A stretch of 64,000 nucleotides of DNA from Paralvinella palmiformis (Eukaryota; Annelida; Polychaeta; Terebellida; Alvinellidae). The notes beneath the pieces were generated by a model that ran no database searches, was not told the DNA's origin, and was given only the letters and a program-made list of their open reading frames with translations. Of the stretch, positions 23,669 to 36,429 are shown one piece after another. A program made the translations under genes and the position numbers. Location of the stretch: assembly GCA_025642065.1 (NCBI GenBank), contig JAODUP010001066.1:1-64000 (forward strand). The letters are read 5' to 3'. Every line of letters starts with the position of its first letter. Positions within the stretch are counted from its first letter, which is position 1.

Positions 23669-24000
23669 CATACTACTACTATTACTACTACTACTACTAC
23701 TACTATAATAATAATAATAATAATAATATGGCCGAAATGGCAGTTATTTTACGTGGCTTATCTACCTCAAATGAGGGAGATACATATGGCCTGTAATTTA
23801 CATCTTCACCAAGAGAACTAATTCTAATTTTTAATATATGATATATTGAATGGAGAAAACCAGTTGCCTGGATGGTTGAACATTTCCTCCTACTATAGTG
23901 CCACGGCTGGGATTCGAACCGTCGACCTCCTGCACAGCATGAACATAACCGATGGGTAAATAGTCCATCACTATACCCATGAGTCCAAACAAACTTTGTA
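23669..24000 (-). mobile_element. SINE-2 copy in unit 2
   Basis: The paralogous partner of 8,129-8,455. The B box GGTTCGAATCC is the complement of 23,910-23,920. The tail is (ACT)n then (AAT)n (23,669-23,728), whereas the unit 1 copy has only AAT, so the tail microsatellite diverged after duplication. Confidence 0.8.
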
Positions 24001-25840
24001 TTAACTGATTAACCAACGATGAGATTAAATAATCACAGCTCAATTCCATCTTTAAAGGAACTTTAAACGAAAACAGATTTCATAATGTTTTCTTCACATT
24101 TGTACTCTTTTTTAATAATGAGACTTAATTGTGTAATTATTCCTTCAAGTTTTATCATTATTCTACATCATGAAGCATAATGTTAATGTCATAAAGTCAT
24201 AAACATGATAACAGTGTAAATTGTTTTTCTAACATAATAGTTTATTTCAGTTTTGACTGGTACATATCGTACTTCACTGTAGTACAAATCATAATTTAAC
24301 TTAGATACGGAAGAAGGCCCCACATATATAGAGCATGAGTTCGTTGTGTTAAAGACCCAGGTGAATCGAAATAACATTGACACAGCCGAATGTCTTGACA
24401 GTTAGTGTCCAGACATGAATGATGGCTGTTAATACAAAACAATAACTGATAAATATGTCTATTTGTCGTGTATAAATAGTCGTAATGAATGAAATACAAT
24501 AAACTACATAACATGTTTAAAACTGAATATGTGATTTATAATACGCCTTGGGACATGTCCACGTCGATAAATGCTAACCACAATATTCTGTCAGTACATT
24601 AATGACAAGTAAATCTATATATATATATATGTTTATAACTATTAGTAATTTTTAATATATATTTTGTGAATGAGATACTACCCCATAACATATACAAGTA
24701 GTTAACATTCCTTATGGCACTGTTAACAAATAAAGTGTTGATGATTTAGTCTGTACAAAATATGTGCTGACATTCAAAAGGTTTATTCATTCCGAAGTTA
24801 ATACAGTTTTTTATCAAACGTATTGAACCCAGATATCTATATTTACGGTCTTTGTTTTAGATCATATCTGGCTCTGAAACGTTTGACGTCAATCGATGCA
24901 ATACAATATTAATGTTCCCACTTTTCGAACTGATAATTGATAATTTACTTAGACATTCATTTTTCTATCTTTCAACACTTTTGTATATATATCGTACAAA
25001 ACGTGGATTTCAGGTGTACAGTTTAATTTGGCGTACCAAATAATTAATATAAGTATATGTTTAAATTAGTAAAACATAAATTTACTGTTACGTCTTGTCA
25101 ATAACACTTGGTCAATCAAGGAAACTAAACAACGAGGAACAAAGCCCGCTCCCACCATATACAAATCACACTATAATAACAGATACATGTTTATCAAATG
25201 TATAGGGTATTTATTAATTGTATTTTATAATAATAATAAATGACATGTTTCCCTAAATGTCTGATCTATTATAGTAGTCTGCATTTAATCGATTAAATAG
25301 TTCTGACAAATATAATTCCAGGCACAATACATTAATGTTTACACACAATAAGCTGATATAACATGAATATGATACATACCAGTTGATCTGTGTTTAGACA
25401 GGTAATATAATTTATCTAATAATTGTTATCATAAAATAAACAGTAGAACATAGAATATTCTATAGTGCGCGTGCGTGCGTACATGTGTTTGTATGTCTAG
25501 GCATATGTGTGTATATGTGTTAGATATATGGATGAGCGCGCGCGCAAGTGTGTATACATACTTTTCGTTACAGGTAATTGATATCAGAGCGTCATATCAT
25601 CAAGACTCAAACAACAATAAAAATTAATACTTCCATAAACCTAAATAAACCTACATCAATGCATACATATAAACCTAAGTATACATAACCGATAACTGAT
25701 ATTGAACATATAATTCCAACCAAAAGTGTTTATTTCATATTTTATAGTTACTGTTTGGTTAAAATAATCAAACAATTAACTCATGTATTGGAAAGAGGCT
25801 TGATTTTGTTTTACATCCAAATACAGTAAAGTAAATGGAC
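24001..25840. other. Non-coding body of unit 2, no gene seen
   Basis: Collinear with 8,456-9,035 and 10,195-11,570, with the element A empty site near 24,620-24,635. Open frames are short and not shared with unit 1. Confidence 0.6.
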
Positions 25841-26000
25841 CAAACGACCTCAAAAAAGGAATGAGGCGAAGCCAAAAATAAAACAACCTTCTCACCCAGC
25901 TAACACGGGATTTGAACCCGGATGCTGAATTGTTTTAACCAAATGCATTACCATTTAAGTCGTAAATATATCTTTAGTTGTATTGCTAGAATACCTTATG
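25841..26000 (-). mobile_element. SINE-3 fragment, unit 2 copy
   Basis: On the minus strand, B box GGTTCAAATCC is the complement of 25,908-25,918, with ATGGTAATGCATTTGGTTAA upstream as a weak A-box region. Same position as the segment at 11,586-11,775. Confidence 0.5.
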
Positions 26001-26261
26001 TTCTGACGTAATATTCGTGATGAAGGATCAGCCATAACTAGCCTCGTTCTAGGATATTTTATTTTATCTAAAAATCATCATCTTTATGTTGTTCATCCTT
26101 TAGGAAATAAAATGATATCTAAATTGAGATCCATCTCAAAAGATAATTAGATAATGTTCCATGTTTCTGGTGGTTTATCTATCATTACACACATTTCCGA
26201 AATTAAAAATATTTCAATAATATGTTTGCGAGAAAATAATAGTTCAGTGTCACGGAATTAT

Positions 26262-26318
26262 GTAGGTTTTATCCAGCACATTAATTATGCTATTTCAGAA
26301 GCTTAAAGTAACACAAAG

Positions 26319-26389
<71 letters not shown>

Positions 26390-26880
26390 GTGTGTGTGGT
26401 GTGTGTGCGCGTGCATGGGTGAGTGAGTGAGAGAGTGTATGTGTATTTGTATGTGTGCGTGCATCCGAGAACATAAGTTTCGGCATTAGGCGAAACCGGA
26501 CTGGTACAGAGAATAAGCAGTTGGGAATTCATTTTCCCCGGAGATCTGAATCAAAGATAGAATGGAAAATGAACATGTGTAAAGAAACATTATTATCACT
26601 TGGAGATCAATCATTTGTGCCTCTAACATAAATTATAGATATATCTAGTTCTCCCAGACTAATACATCAATTAGTGGTCAATAACAATATTCCCAAATGT
26701 CCAAGTCCACGAAAAAGATAAATTAATTCCTTATCATCAACAGAATACTGATCATCAGTCACAGTCAAAATATACAAACATTCAGCTTGTCCCTGAGTGA
26801 CATCCAAAGAATGGCCAAGGTCAAGCAACTCTCAAACGAATATGTCTATATTATGTACTTTAACAGAAATAAACATTCAT
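26262..26880. repeat. Dispersed repeat C, copy 1 with (TA)n-(TG)n head
   Basis: A TA run (26,322-26,386) and GT-rich run are followed by about 340 bp that align with 61,240-61,570 in the same orientation (for example AGACTAATACATCAATTA and GATAAATTAATTCCTTATCA). The other copy also has a TA-TG head. No coding potential is seen. Two copies only in this window. Confidence 0.7.
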
Positions 26881-27330
26881 TCATTCATTCCCCATTTATA
26901 TAGTAACTTACTTACCAAAAACGACTATATTTATAGCACTTACATGTTATTTTTTTAATTTATGTATTTCATTCTTGATCAAATGGAGAGAAAATACAGT
27001 GTAAAAGTTGGTTATGTATAAATTTCGTATGAGAAGAATGAGAAGAATTCGTATGAGAAAATAAAACTAATAGGCGAAATATCCATATAAACAATTTGAG
27101 TTACTAATGTGCCAGATATTAAAATATTATATATGACAAGTAAATCAATAGCATATACACAACGCTTCCTAGCTGATGATTCACTTAAATATACATAATC
27201 CTGTCAGTTTTTATTTCTGGATGAGTGAACTAGTCACCACATGACACCAATTTAACTCCGTAACCTCGAACCCGTGACTATTCGGTTATATTAATAATTA
27301 GCTAGTACCACATCGTATTATTGTAAACAT
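26881..27330. other. AT-rich spacer with a tRNA-like B box
   Basis: Nothing firm. A B-box-like GGTTCGAGG on the minus strand (complement of about 27,277-27,285) hints at an eroded SINE, not enough to call. Confidence 0.35.
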
Positions 27331-27339
27331 GATTGATAC

Positions 27340-27855
27340 AATTTCAATAAAATTACATATATTAATAAAGTTTCGTTGAATCCATACATTTTTAATAATT
27401 TCAATAACATTAAATCATATATGGCCTTGAAGAGAAAAGTGGAGAACAGATTGATCCTGACATCTTCCAGTCTCTACCATGACCGGATGTTCGTCTTAAG
27501 TTATGCTCTGTTACTAAAAACTAGACCATGGTACACAAGATATTTTAGACGAACAGACATTTACCATCAATAAGATTTTTCTTTTACTTCGTGAAGGTAC
27601 TTTAATACAGCACTCCGCATCATTAATTATTAGTTTATGTTTGTTAAATAGAATACTATTATTATTATTATTATTATTATTATATTATTATTATTATTAT
27701 TATTATTATCAGTTTGTGTTCATTAAATATAATTACGTCATTATTATTATTGTTATTAGCAGTAGTAGTAGTAGTGGTAGTAGTAGTAGTAATAATAGTA
27801 GTAGTAGTATTAGTTATAGTAGTAATAGCTGTTGTTGTTGTTGTTTTGTGCTGTT
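27340..27855 (-). repeat. Dispersed repeat D, copy 1, with ATT/TAG array
   Basis: 27,390-27,600 aligns with 39,410-39,640 in the same orientation (shared anchors GATTGATCCTGACA and TTTTCTTTTA.TT..TGAA) and both are followed by an ATT array and then an AGT array (here 27,655-27,850). On the minus strand copy 2 has a longer open frame; this copy has stops in it. A conserved remnant of a coding element is possible. Confidence 0.6.
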
Positions 27856-27858
27856 GCA

Positions 27859-28372
27859 AAAAATATATATATATATATATATTAATCGCCTTTGTTGATA
27901 TATAATGGCATGCGTATGCGTGTATAGAATGATTCTGGTACGTGCGTGTGTGTCTATGTGCATGTGTTAGGATACACATAGAGAGGCAGCAAGCACAGGG
28001 CATCAACATATCTAAACATCCTTTGAGACCTACCTCCATAAATATAAATAGAAATACAACTATACATACATTAATCTAAATATAAAATATTCCATACTGC
28101 ATGTGTCTGGTTTACTCATCAGCCTGTGGGAACCAGCTAATTCGCTTTTCGTTGGCGACAAATACGTCAGCCCACAGAAAGGGCTACTGCAGTCTAGTAC
28201 AAAACGGAAGATAAAACATACCATTTGACCACAGCTCGCAACACAGTGTGGTCAATGGGACTTGCTAATCATATCATAACTATTGCACGTTAATTCAATA
28301 GTAATTTTCAGTGGTCCAAGAAACCTGATATAAAAATTTCGACACCTCAGATGCATCTCAGCTATATATATA
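27859..28372. mobile_element. Element A, copy 3 (eroded)
   Basis: After a short TA run (27,859-27,880) and a GT-rich stretch, 27,960-28,370 follows element A from TGTTAGGATACA to CACCTCAGATGC. Compared with copies 1 and 2 it carries many one- to five-base deletions between about 28,165 and 28,330. The 3' half of the element is missing. Confidence 0.8.
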
Positions 28373-28439
28373 TTCTTACCTATATACATATATATATATC
28401 CATATGTCCATTTATATGATATAGCTTTGATACCAGCCT

Positions 28440-28460
28440 GTTAAGAAATATTACAGTTAC

Positions 28461-28502
<42 letters not shown>
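28440..28502. repeat. (TA)n/(TG)n microsatellite
   Basis: A short TA run followed by a pure TG run (28,468-28,500). Confidence 0.9.
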
Positions 28503-28505
<3 letters not shown>

Positions 28506-28554
28506 GAGCACCCAGGAAATTGTGAAAGGTATCATATGGTAAAATAAATGATAA

Positions 28555-30960
28555 CATTTTTGTATATGAAGCCGTAGGTCGTTTTAGTGCAAAAAACTTG
28601 ATTGTGTCTATATTCTGACCGGATATTCGACATGAAAAAGTATAATATTACATAATTTGTACTGTAACTGTCCTGTATCTATATCGTACATAGTGGAATA
28701 TAACACGTACGGAAACATTCCTTATATGTGAAATACTAGACGGCTTCGACTGAATACTAGACATGTTTGCATTACACCACTATTTATCTATATACATTAA
28801 AACGGATGTCAGATTACAACCAGTTAGGGTAGATGATTACTATTTACTCAGGTGTAACATTTTACAAAAAGGAATATGAGACAAATGTCAAAATACACAT
28901 TTTAGAATAAGCTTAAGACTACTCATCACTATTTGATTAATAAAACTTGATGTCCATCTATTTCCGATAGGAACTTACGTTACTAATATATATAATAACG
29001 TTAAATACTCAACTGATCAAATGTTAGCTAGAATTACTTAGCATTAAACGCTTCTAGTGGATTATACATTTGTTTTATTATGCTCGTGTAAGGATAATGA
29101 AGATGCTTAAAGTAAATAAAAGACAAGATTAATAAACTCCTAACTCGATGATAGCTATCTTATCTGTTGAATGATGATAGATGAATGAGATAATAAAACC
29201 TAAGTTAAGATAACATCATCGATATAGTTATAATTATGCGGTTAGTTGGCAGCAATACAATTGACCATAATAGTTCTAAAATACACATTAATAAGTAATT
29301 TATATTTATACCATAGTCCATTCTTATTTGGTCCTGTAAAACCGAAATAAAAAGAGAAATAATATCATTTGTATTATAGTAAGCAGTGTTATCAATTGTG
29401 TTAACCATTTGACAATGTTCATTTTGTTATGTTGTACTATACAAATATAGTTCCTAATTTATTTAATCATAACACTTACAAAAGATGAATGAATATTGTA
29501 TTTTGTGATACACATTTTCTAGGATTACGGTTTTAGTGTTGTTTGAATTCAATTTAAAGAGACATTCACCATCACCAATCTTTCTTAAATATGTAATGAT
29601 TAGAACAGTAACCAAGATTCCACAATAATCACGAAATATACCAATATCATAGATTTAGGGAAATAATCTAACAAATAAATTTACAGTATTAAACTCAAAA
29701 TTAGTAATGCTTAGAGTTACTGACGTTATATTCAGCCAGAATAATTCTTCTATGTCCGAATAATCAATAACGAAACATTTATAAGTCCTCACAGTATCTG
29801 TATATTGATTTACGGCGGAAAGTCGATATCTAGATATTTAATAAATTTACAGTATTAAACATATCATATAATTAGTAATTAGTAGAGGTGTATAAGACGG
29901 TTTTATTGCGCTCAGTGAATTCTTTATGATACGAAATCAAAGAACAAACATGTTTAGAAGCCATCCGTTCGGTATTATTTTTCTGGCTGAAGTCGACATT
30001 TCTACACTTGTTATATGACATTCTAAAGAACAAACTAAGTTGGAATTAGATAAATTTTATTCCGTCCACTAACAGGCGAATGTATGATATATCACAGGAT
30101 TTCGTGGGTTGAGCAAAAATACAATAAACCCTCAAGTACAGTTCTCGGAAAGGGAAAATAAGCTTAAGCTGACTACTTAAATAGTTTCTGATGTTAAACT
30201 ATAATAATGAAAATATGTTAGTACCTGTGATCTTCCATCAAAAGGGAACTAATAGTGTTAGCTGCGTGTACTAATATAGGGCCTTTTGAAAGGTTATCAC
30301 AGTATATAGTAAAGAAGATGATATATTTGGTAATTGGCTATTTCAGTGTCTCACGGTAACATGATGAATAATTCTAATTCTAGAGGTTTATTTTTTAAAC
30401 CTATTGCCAGTCGAAACGATGAATTTACTTTGTTATGACTTGATTACTTGTGATAAGATTTTGAGACGGAGCAAAAGAACATCCATGTTTTTACAATACT
30501 ATCCTTTATCAACAACAATTTTAATCCACCAATAATCCTTCATCAGCCATTAATATTCTACAACATAGAATATAGAATTATACTGTTTATATTATAACTA
30601 TGATACCAGTATAAATTATTCTTCTACCAGTGTTGTTTATTTGATCGGTGGTTCATACATATTACAAGGATTTACTATAGTGTAATTTGCATTGGGTGTG
30701 GACGAGGTACATATATAAATTATAAGGTCGTTGCTTTGAAGCTGGATGAGATGAGAGATAACATGGACATAATCAAACCTCATGATAGGTAGCTTCTAAA
30801 AATGATCACATGGGGGATACTCCATGATAATAAAGTAATAGCTGATAATAGAAAATTAAATAATTCTTGTATTGTATGTTTGATATAATTACTTGTATTT
30901 GTTCTGTATAAAGAATTATGTCGGATTAAATACAATACAAATCGACTAAATCCACTAAAT
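28555..30960. repeat. Third, strongly diverged piece of the duplicated unit
   Basis: 28,555-29,215 follows 22,740-23,300 (unit 2) with many substitutions, for example GAAGCCGTA, TTCTGACC..ATATTCGACAT, CTGTCCTGTATCTAT and ATAACACG against ATAATCGG. 30,600-30,960 follows 24,190-24,520 (CCACATATATAG/ATAAATTATAAGG..GTCGTTG, AGATAACATGGACA, ACAATA..CTGATAA). The middle (29,215-30,600) is harder to place. The order and orientation agree with units 1 and 2. Confidence 0.6.
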
Positions 30961-31985
30961 ATTTCAATGGATAAGCCATCATCAAGAGAAAGATTAAGGT
31001 AATTATAATATTCTTAAAATACCTAATAGTCAGATAATCCTCTATATCTCTGTTCCTGACATATTAGGACATTAAACAGATTTTATTTCGGCAGAAAATG
31101 TCAATAATCTAACATAACACAATCTATGGTTTCTTAATAACATTGCAAATTGTCTAATGTCATCTTAAGTTTGAGTTTGATTTTAATTATGGCCCGTGTA
31201 TAATTTGGCTAATATTTAATTAATTCTAATTGACTAATTTGCATAGTCAGAGGAAACGACTAAACATCCAAATTCACATAAAGAAAAGCCTAAGATATGT
31301 AAATAATGTATTTGTGGCAGATTCCTCGTATGGTCGTTTCCTAATCAAATATTATTGACAGTTAACTTGGACATTTCAAACATCTTCTGTATTCTGTAAC
31401 TGATATAGATTATACTATACAAGTTAATAATATCATAATTGATAATTAATACATTTTCTGGATTGACGCTGGAATGATGTAAGTTTCCTGTTTATTATTG
31501 AACACATAAAACTTGAAGATGATGGTAGACGTGACACTCTTCCGTTTGTAGTCACGGTGACATTACAGCTGTGATGAGCATGTCTTTCTCATTTAGTCTC
31601 CATATATAATTTTTGCTTTATGTTTGTGTAGTTTACATAGAGTATCGTATATAATCTAATTGTGGAATAATCGTTGATATGTGTGGGTTCGGTTTATCTT
31701 TTTATTACATGTCAATTACACCTAGAATTGGTTATATTTAGTATATTCTAAAAGAATCAAAATCGAACTATCAGCAAAGCATTTAAATATGAGATGAGGA
31801 AATATGAGATGGAATATAGCCGAATGAATAGCACAAACTAATTACCATAAGAATGTTGGCATATAGCGAACTGTTTACTAATATACTTTATAGATTAGTA
31901 CAGTCAATATTATAAATATATACACCATATGTGCGTCATAAATTGGCAATTAAAGGACGAATAAATTAATTATCTGGTGAGTCGC
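29860..31985 (+). repeat. Inverted duplication, left arm
   Basis: The reverse complement aligns along its length with 50,510-52,345. Matching anchors include ACAGGATTTCGTGGGTTGA (30,096) with its complement near 52,140, GGGAAAATAAGCTTAAGCTGA (30,153), GATGATGGTAGACGTGAC (31,517) with its complement near 50,970, and GCACAAACTAATTACCATA (31,833) with its complement near 50,635. The arms are diverged by many indels. The centre of symmetry lies near 41 kb. Confidence 0.88.
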
Positions 31986-32390
31986 TGATAATAGAACGTG
32001 TTTCGATAGATTAGTGCGCCGTGACCTTGAATGGTTAAATTATATCTATATAATCTGATATAATGTTTTAATGTCAATGGATGCGATATCAATTGTAGCA
32101 GAGTAGATTTTTTATATCTGACATCATCCGTCGACCTGATGTAACTCAATACACATCTATGTTGATAATACACAGCTTTACGTTACATTTTATCATAGGG
32201 AGTAACCTAGTATCGTTAAAGCTGTTGAGATTCTGGAAGTGAGTTTTGATGATATCAGGACATAGATGATTAACAATAAATTATAGATATATGATAGAGA
32301 AACCCAAATGATTATATATGCTCCACCCCGTGCCAAAATCCCAAACATGTGTATCACGGTGTTGTAGTCCACCAGTTTACTGAATCTATG
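31986..32390. other. AT-rich spacer, no gene seen
   Basis: Minus-strand open frames of about 67 residues at 31,970-32,173 and 32,193-32,396 have no recognisable motif and no conserved partner. Confidence 0.5.
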
Positions 32391-32394
32391 AGAC

Positions 32395-32890
32395 ATCTTT
32401 GAGTGATACTGGATAAGAACATGGCCATCAAATCAAGGGGTATATGTCAGCTGCTTATTTCCAATTCAATTAGGGACATTTTGAACTATTCAACAGATAG
32501 TATAGCCTGATTTACAAGATAGGCCGATACATACCTTTGTAATGGTCCGTCTTAACTATTGTAATTCTATATTGTATGGAACTCCGGAATCATCTGTCAA
32601 GATACTTCATCTGTTATTGGACACGATTAGTGTCCAAAACCCTATAATGGACACTATAATTCCATCCTTAAATCCCTCCACTGAGACACTTTTATGTCAA
32701 CGGATTGAACTCAAGGTCCCCATCCTTACATATAAAACCCTGGATAGATTAGCTCCATCATATAAATCAAATACGACTCAGTAGTATTAGACCACATGTA
32801 CATTCAGTACAACAGTCTGTAACTTGCTAATGCTACCATGTGAGAGAACGGAAACAGCTGGTCATCGATCTTTCCACTATGTGACATATC
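32395..32890 (+). pseudogene. LINE reverse transcriptase C-terminal remnant
   Basis: The plus strand reads, with frame changes, LGVILDKNM-like (32,400), VMVRLNYCNSILYGTPES (32,540), a short deletion, QRIELKVPILTYKTLDRLAP (32,700) and LLMLPCERTETAGHRSF (about 32,825). RLDYCNSLLYG, LTYKALHGLAPSYL and VPRTRTxTxGxRSF are hallmark C-terminal blocks of CR1/Jockey-group LINE polymerases. Stops and frameshifts break the reading, and no catalytic domain is left. Confidence 0.88.
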
Positions 32891-32955
32891 ACCTGTAGAA
32901 TCATTTATCAAATCGACTCACACTGTAATTCTCATTTAATACATTTATATCTAAT

Positions 32956-32970
32956 TATTATTATTATTAT

Positions 32971-33010
<40 letters not shown>

Positions 33011-33012
33011 TA
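32956..33012. repeat. (ATT)n/(AGT)n array
   Basis: ATT units followed by AGT units. Confidence 0.9.
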
Positions 33013-33324
33013 GTATTTAAGTATGGAGACTTGACACAAATACCTGTACCACTGGGATTCAAATCCTGATACTAAAGTTTGCACCACATTGCACATCCCT
33101 TTCTGAAGCACAAGATATGACATTATTCCTTTATTTCAATCTCTCATTGTGATCATAAATGCATTAGTTGTCTTAGACATGTTGATTCTAAATGAAAAAG
33201 TCGGACCCAATGGTGGCAATCTGGTGCCGGAAGTTGGTTTTTGTGGAAAATCCCAATATCAACTGGTGTGACTTGACTAATAAAAGGAAATGTAAAACGT
33301 GAAATGTGAAACTACAATCCATAC

Positions 33325-33600
33325 TACTACTACAGGAACAACAACAACAACAGCTATTACTACTACTACTACTACTACTAGTAGTAGTAGTATTACCAGC
33401 ATCTTCAGCACCACCATTATTCTCACTACTAATACTACTACAATTATTACTAGTACTACATCTAATACTCTCATACTACTACTACTACTACTACTAACTT
33501 TAAAATGATAATAATAAAATGATAATAATAAAATGATAATAATAATAATAAAATTAATATTACTATTATTACTATTATTAATAATTCATTTTGTTGATGG
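33325..33600. repeat. (ACT)n/(AGT)n/(AAT)n compound array
   Basis: ACT repeats switch to AGT at 33,380 (so the segment around ACTACTAGTAGT is a short inverted repeat), then ACT again and finally AAT. Open frames in both strands here are repeat translations. Confidence 0.92.
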
Positions 33601-36278
33601 ATGTTATTGTTGTACTTGGTTGTGTTTTCATTACAAAAATGGTGTTTACTGATCATACAATGATACATCTAGAATAGTAATTTTAAAAAGGACTAATACA
33701 CATTATTGTGAATTAATCAGCGTATATCAAGGACATCAACTACATCCATTATGTATCATGGAACGAATATATAACATGTTCTCTTAATGGAATGGAATAT
33801 CATCCTGAGTGGCTTTAACACTAAAGCTTGTTGAATGTTTTTTTTTAGTAGAAGCCTGAGGGAATTAATCACCTGGAGCCTACATGGTTACGTATATAAT
33901 CTAGCAAGCGTTATATACGAATAAACTGATTAATTCAGTTTAATACATAATTTATTTACGGCGTAGCACAGTTCGGTCGCAATATAAGAAAGATGAAAGG
34001 AGCTGAAAACCAGATATTATTAAAAACAAATACGTGACGCAGAATATATTTGCATATAATGACACAGACTTATCAAATATCATTGTATCCTTAATGATTA
34101 CTTGTACAACAGAATATGCACGCATGCTCAAAGTCAGCAGCCAGAGAGTAGTCACATGAATTAATTGAATGTATGAATGATTTATTTCCAAACTCTACAA
34201 TATAACCATTACAACAATAGTTATGTACTACATAAAAATATATATCATTTAAGATTGTAATTACAGTAATGGATAAGAAAAGTTACCAGATCATTAACCT
34301 TTGGTAATATCACACTTTTATAAACTGAAAATTTAAACTGACTCGAATTAGTCCTAACCCAAGATTTATATGGAATTGTATATTTCAATGTCGAATTAAA
34401 ATATTTAAAAAATAACCCAATAAATAACCCAATCCCTGTGTAATCAGGAAATAAATAACCAATTAGGATTACATCTACAATACAACCGATTACGATTAGG
34501 ACTACATGGTATATCGAAATGACGATTTTAATTTCGTTTACTGGAGAATATGTAATCGATTGCCTATTACCCAAAAGCCCATATCTAATCATGGTACAGG
34601 ATTAATAGGAGTAGCACTCATATATGTATGTAGAATAACCACTAAGCTGATCCTGTAAGGACATATTATTAAATGTATAGTTATTCTTTAAAAAAATGCA
34701 GTAACACACAACGAAGTTTATCTCCTAATAAACTCATATTTCCATGATTTTTAGCGGCATTCTAAATCATTAGATGATTGTTGAGGTGACGTAGACAGAC
34801 AATAACTAACTTAATTATAAGGAGAAGGATCTGATCGATTTGACCTCTGTATTTAATTAATGTGATGTCTAATAATATAAACATTCACCAATCTATGAAA
34901 AAATAATATAATTGGTTATTATATTAATTAGAATAAATCACAACCCAGTTTTCTTTTAGCTGTAATTGTTATTTGATATATTTTGTCTCTCGATGGGATA
35001 CCCAAATTGCAATCTACTAAACCTTTAAGTAAATAGATACCATTGATTTAATGATTAGCACATTTTTATTGTGGGACTGAGATATTCACGTCACATTGTT
35101 AGCTTGTAATGGGGAATGGACTCATTGACCTGGTTGTTGACGAAGATCGTGTAGGCCATTATACGAAGAATATTCAGTTAGCATTTGTCTATAAATCTAT
35201 AAATTACTGTTCAGATTAATTACGTTGATTCTTGTTGTTTTTTATAGGCAACTGGCTTTCTGTGAGTGTGCTTATTTAGCCATATACGGAAATACAAGTA
35301 GGAACATGTACTTATGTATTTATATATACATATCTATGTCGGCATGTATGTATGTATGTATGTATGTATGTATGTATGTATGTGAGTGTTTGTGTATGTA
35401 TGTATCTATGTAATATATATATATATATTTACTAATAATCTTTTTAATGTAAAGTAAATGTGGCTACCTCACCGAACGAGAAAGACGTCATTCCCCCAAA
35501 TACCTCCAACTAATAATAACAGCGTAGTCTTTATTTTCATCGTTTCTTTTGGGGAAACTATTAAATTTCAAAAATGCTATAAAACGCTTGTGTTACACAC
35601 ACATGTACACATGCACGCACAAACACACATACACACACACATGCATGCATACACATAAACAAAAAAAACCTTTATTGGGCAATAAAACAATTTCGTATTT
35701 CCTAACCTACATAAAAGTTATTTTTTATCTCTTAAGATAAATATACAGAATAACTAGCAACATCTTAGAGATAACAAAGATCGTTTTAAATATATAAAAC
35801 CAATACATTTAATTTGTATTACGTTAACCCCCAAGCAATGGCAAAAGGAAACCAATACAAAAATGGAATATAATAAACGGATATAAAGGATGGGTCATAT
35901 ATAAATGAATAAACACAAACCTAGAAATGTTATGTGTTTGACACTGATATGATCTCCCTGTAGCGTTGAACATTTTCAGAGATGACATAACAATCAGTGC
36001 TAACTGTAATACCGTATGAACTATTGGTCAATATGTATAGGCCAAAGATTGATCAAATACACGGATAATATTATGAAGAAAGGATAAACTTACTTTTAAT
36101 TTTAGCAAACATAAGTTAAACAGTAAATATTAATCTAGAATACGTGGTTACTGGTCGACAATATAGACAAGGTCATTAATGTAATATGCTGGTGATTAAC
36201 AAATGACTTTGTAAATTATTCAACAGAGGTACAACATATGTATCGCTCAATATTACAATTTTGTATTGTGACAATAAA

Positions 36279-36283
<5 letters not shown>
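33601..36283. other. AT-rich unassigned region with (ATGT)n array
   Basis: No gene or known repeat recognised. The (ATGT)n run lies at about 35,340-35,405, with a CA-rich stretch at 35,595-35,655. Minus-strand frames of 79 and 115 residues (33,952-34,191 and 34,245-34,592) are composed of common AT-rich codons and show no motif. Confidence 0.5.

Positions 36284-36356
<73 letters not shown>
36284..36356. repeat. (TA)n microsatellite
   Basis: Pure TA, about 73 bp. Confidence 0.95.
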
Positions 36357-36359
<3 letters not shown>

Positions 36360-36429
36360 CATATAAATAACTTTAATAACAGGCACATAATATGTCATCC
36401 TTAGATCAGTAAGGGACTGACTTCGATAG

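Larger units (their letters stand above)
14355..26261. repeat. Segmental duplication, unit 2
   Basis: The direct partner of 211-11,985. It lacks SINE-1, element A at the 9,036-equivalent position and about 425 bp. It carries its own additions: a hairpin insertion at 15,750-15,849, a 3.2-kb insertion cluster at 18,968-22,228 and a longer TA array at 17,819. Differences between units outside indels appear limited and spread along the length. Confidence 0.92.

Noticed and set aside
33952..34592. Two minus-strand frames of 79 and 115 codons
   Set aside because: AT-rich composition, no recognisable domain, no splice or start signals of note; frames of this size are expected by chance here.
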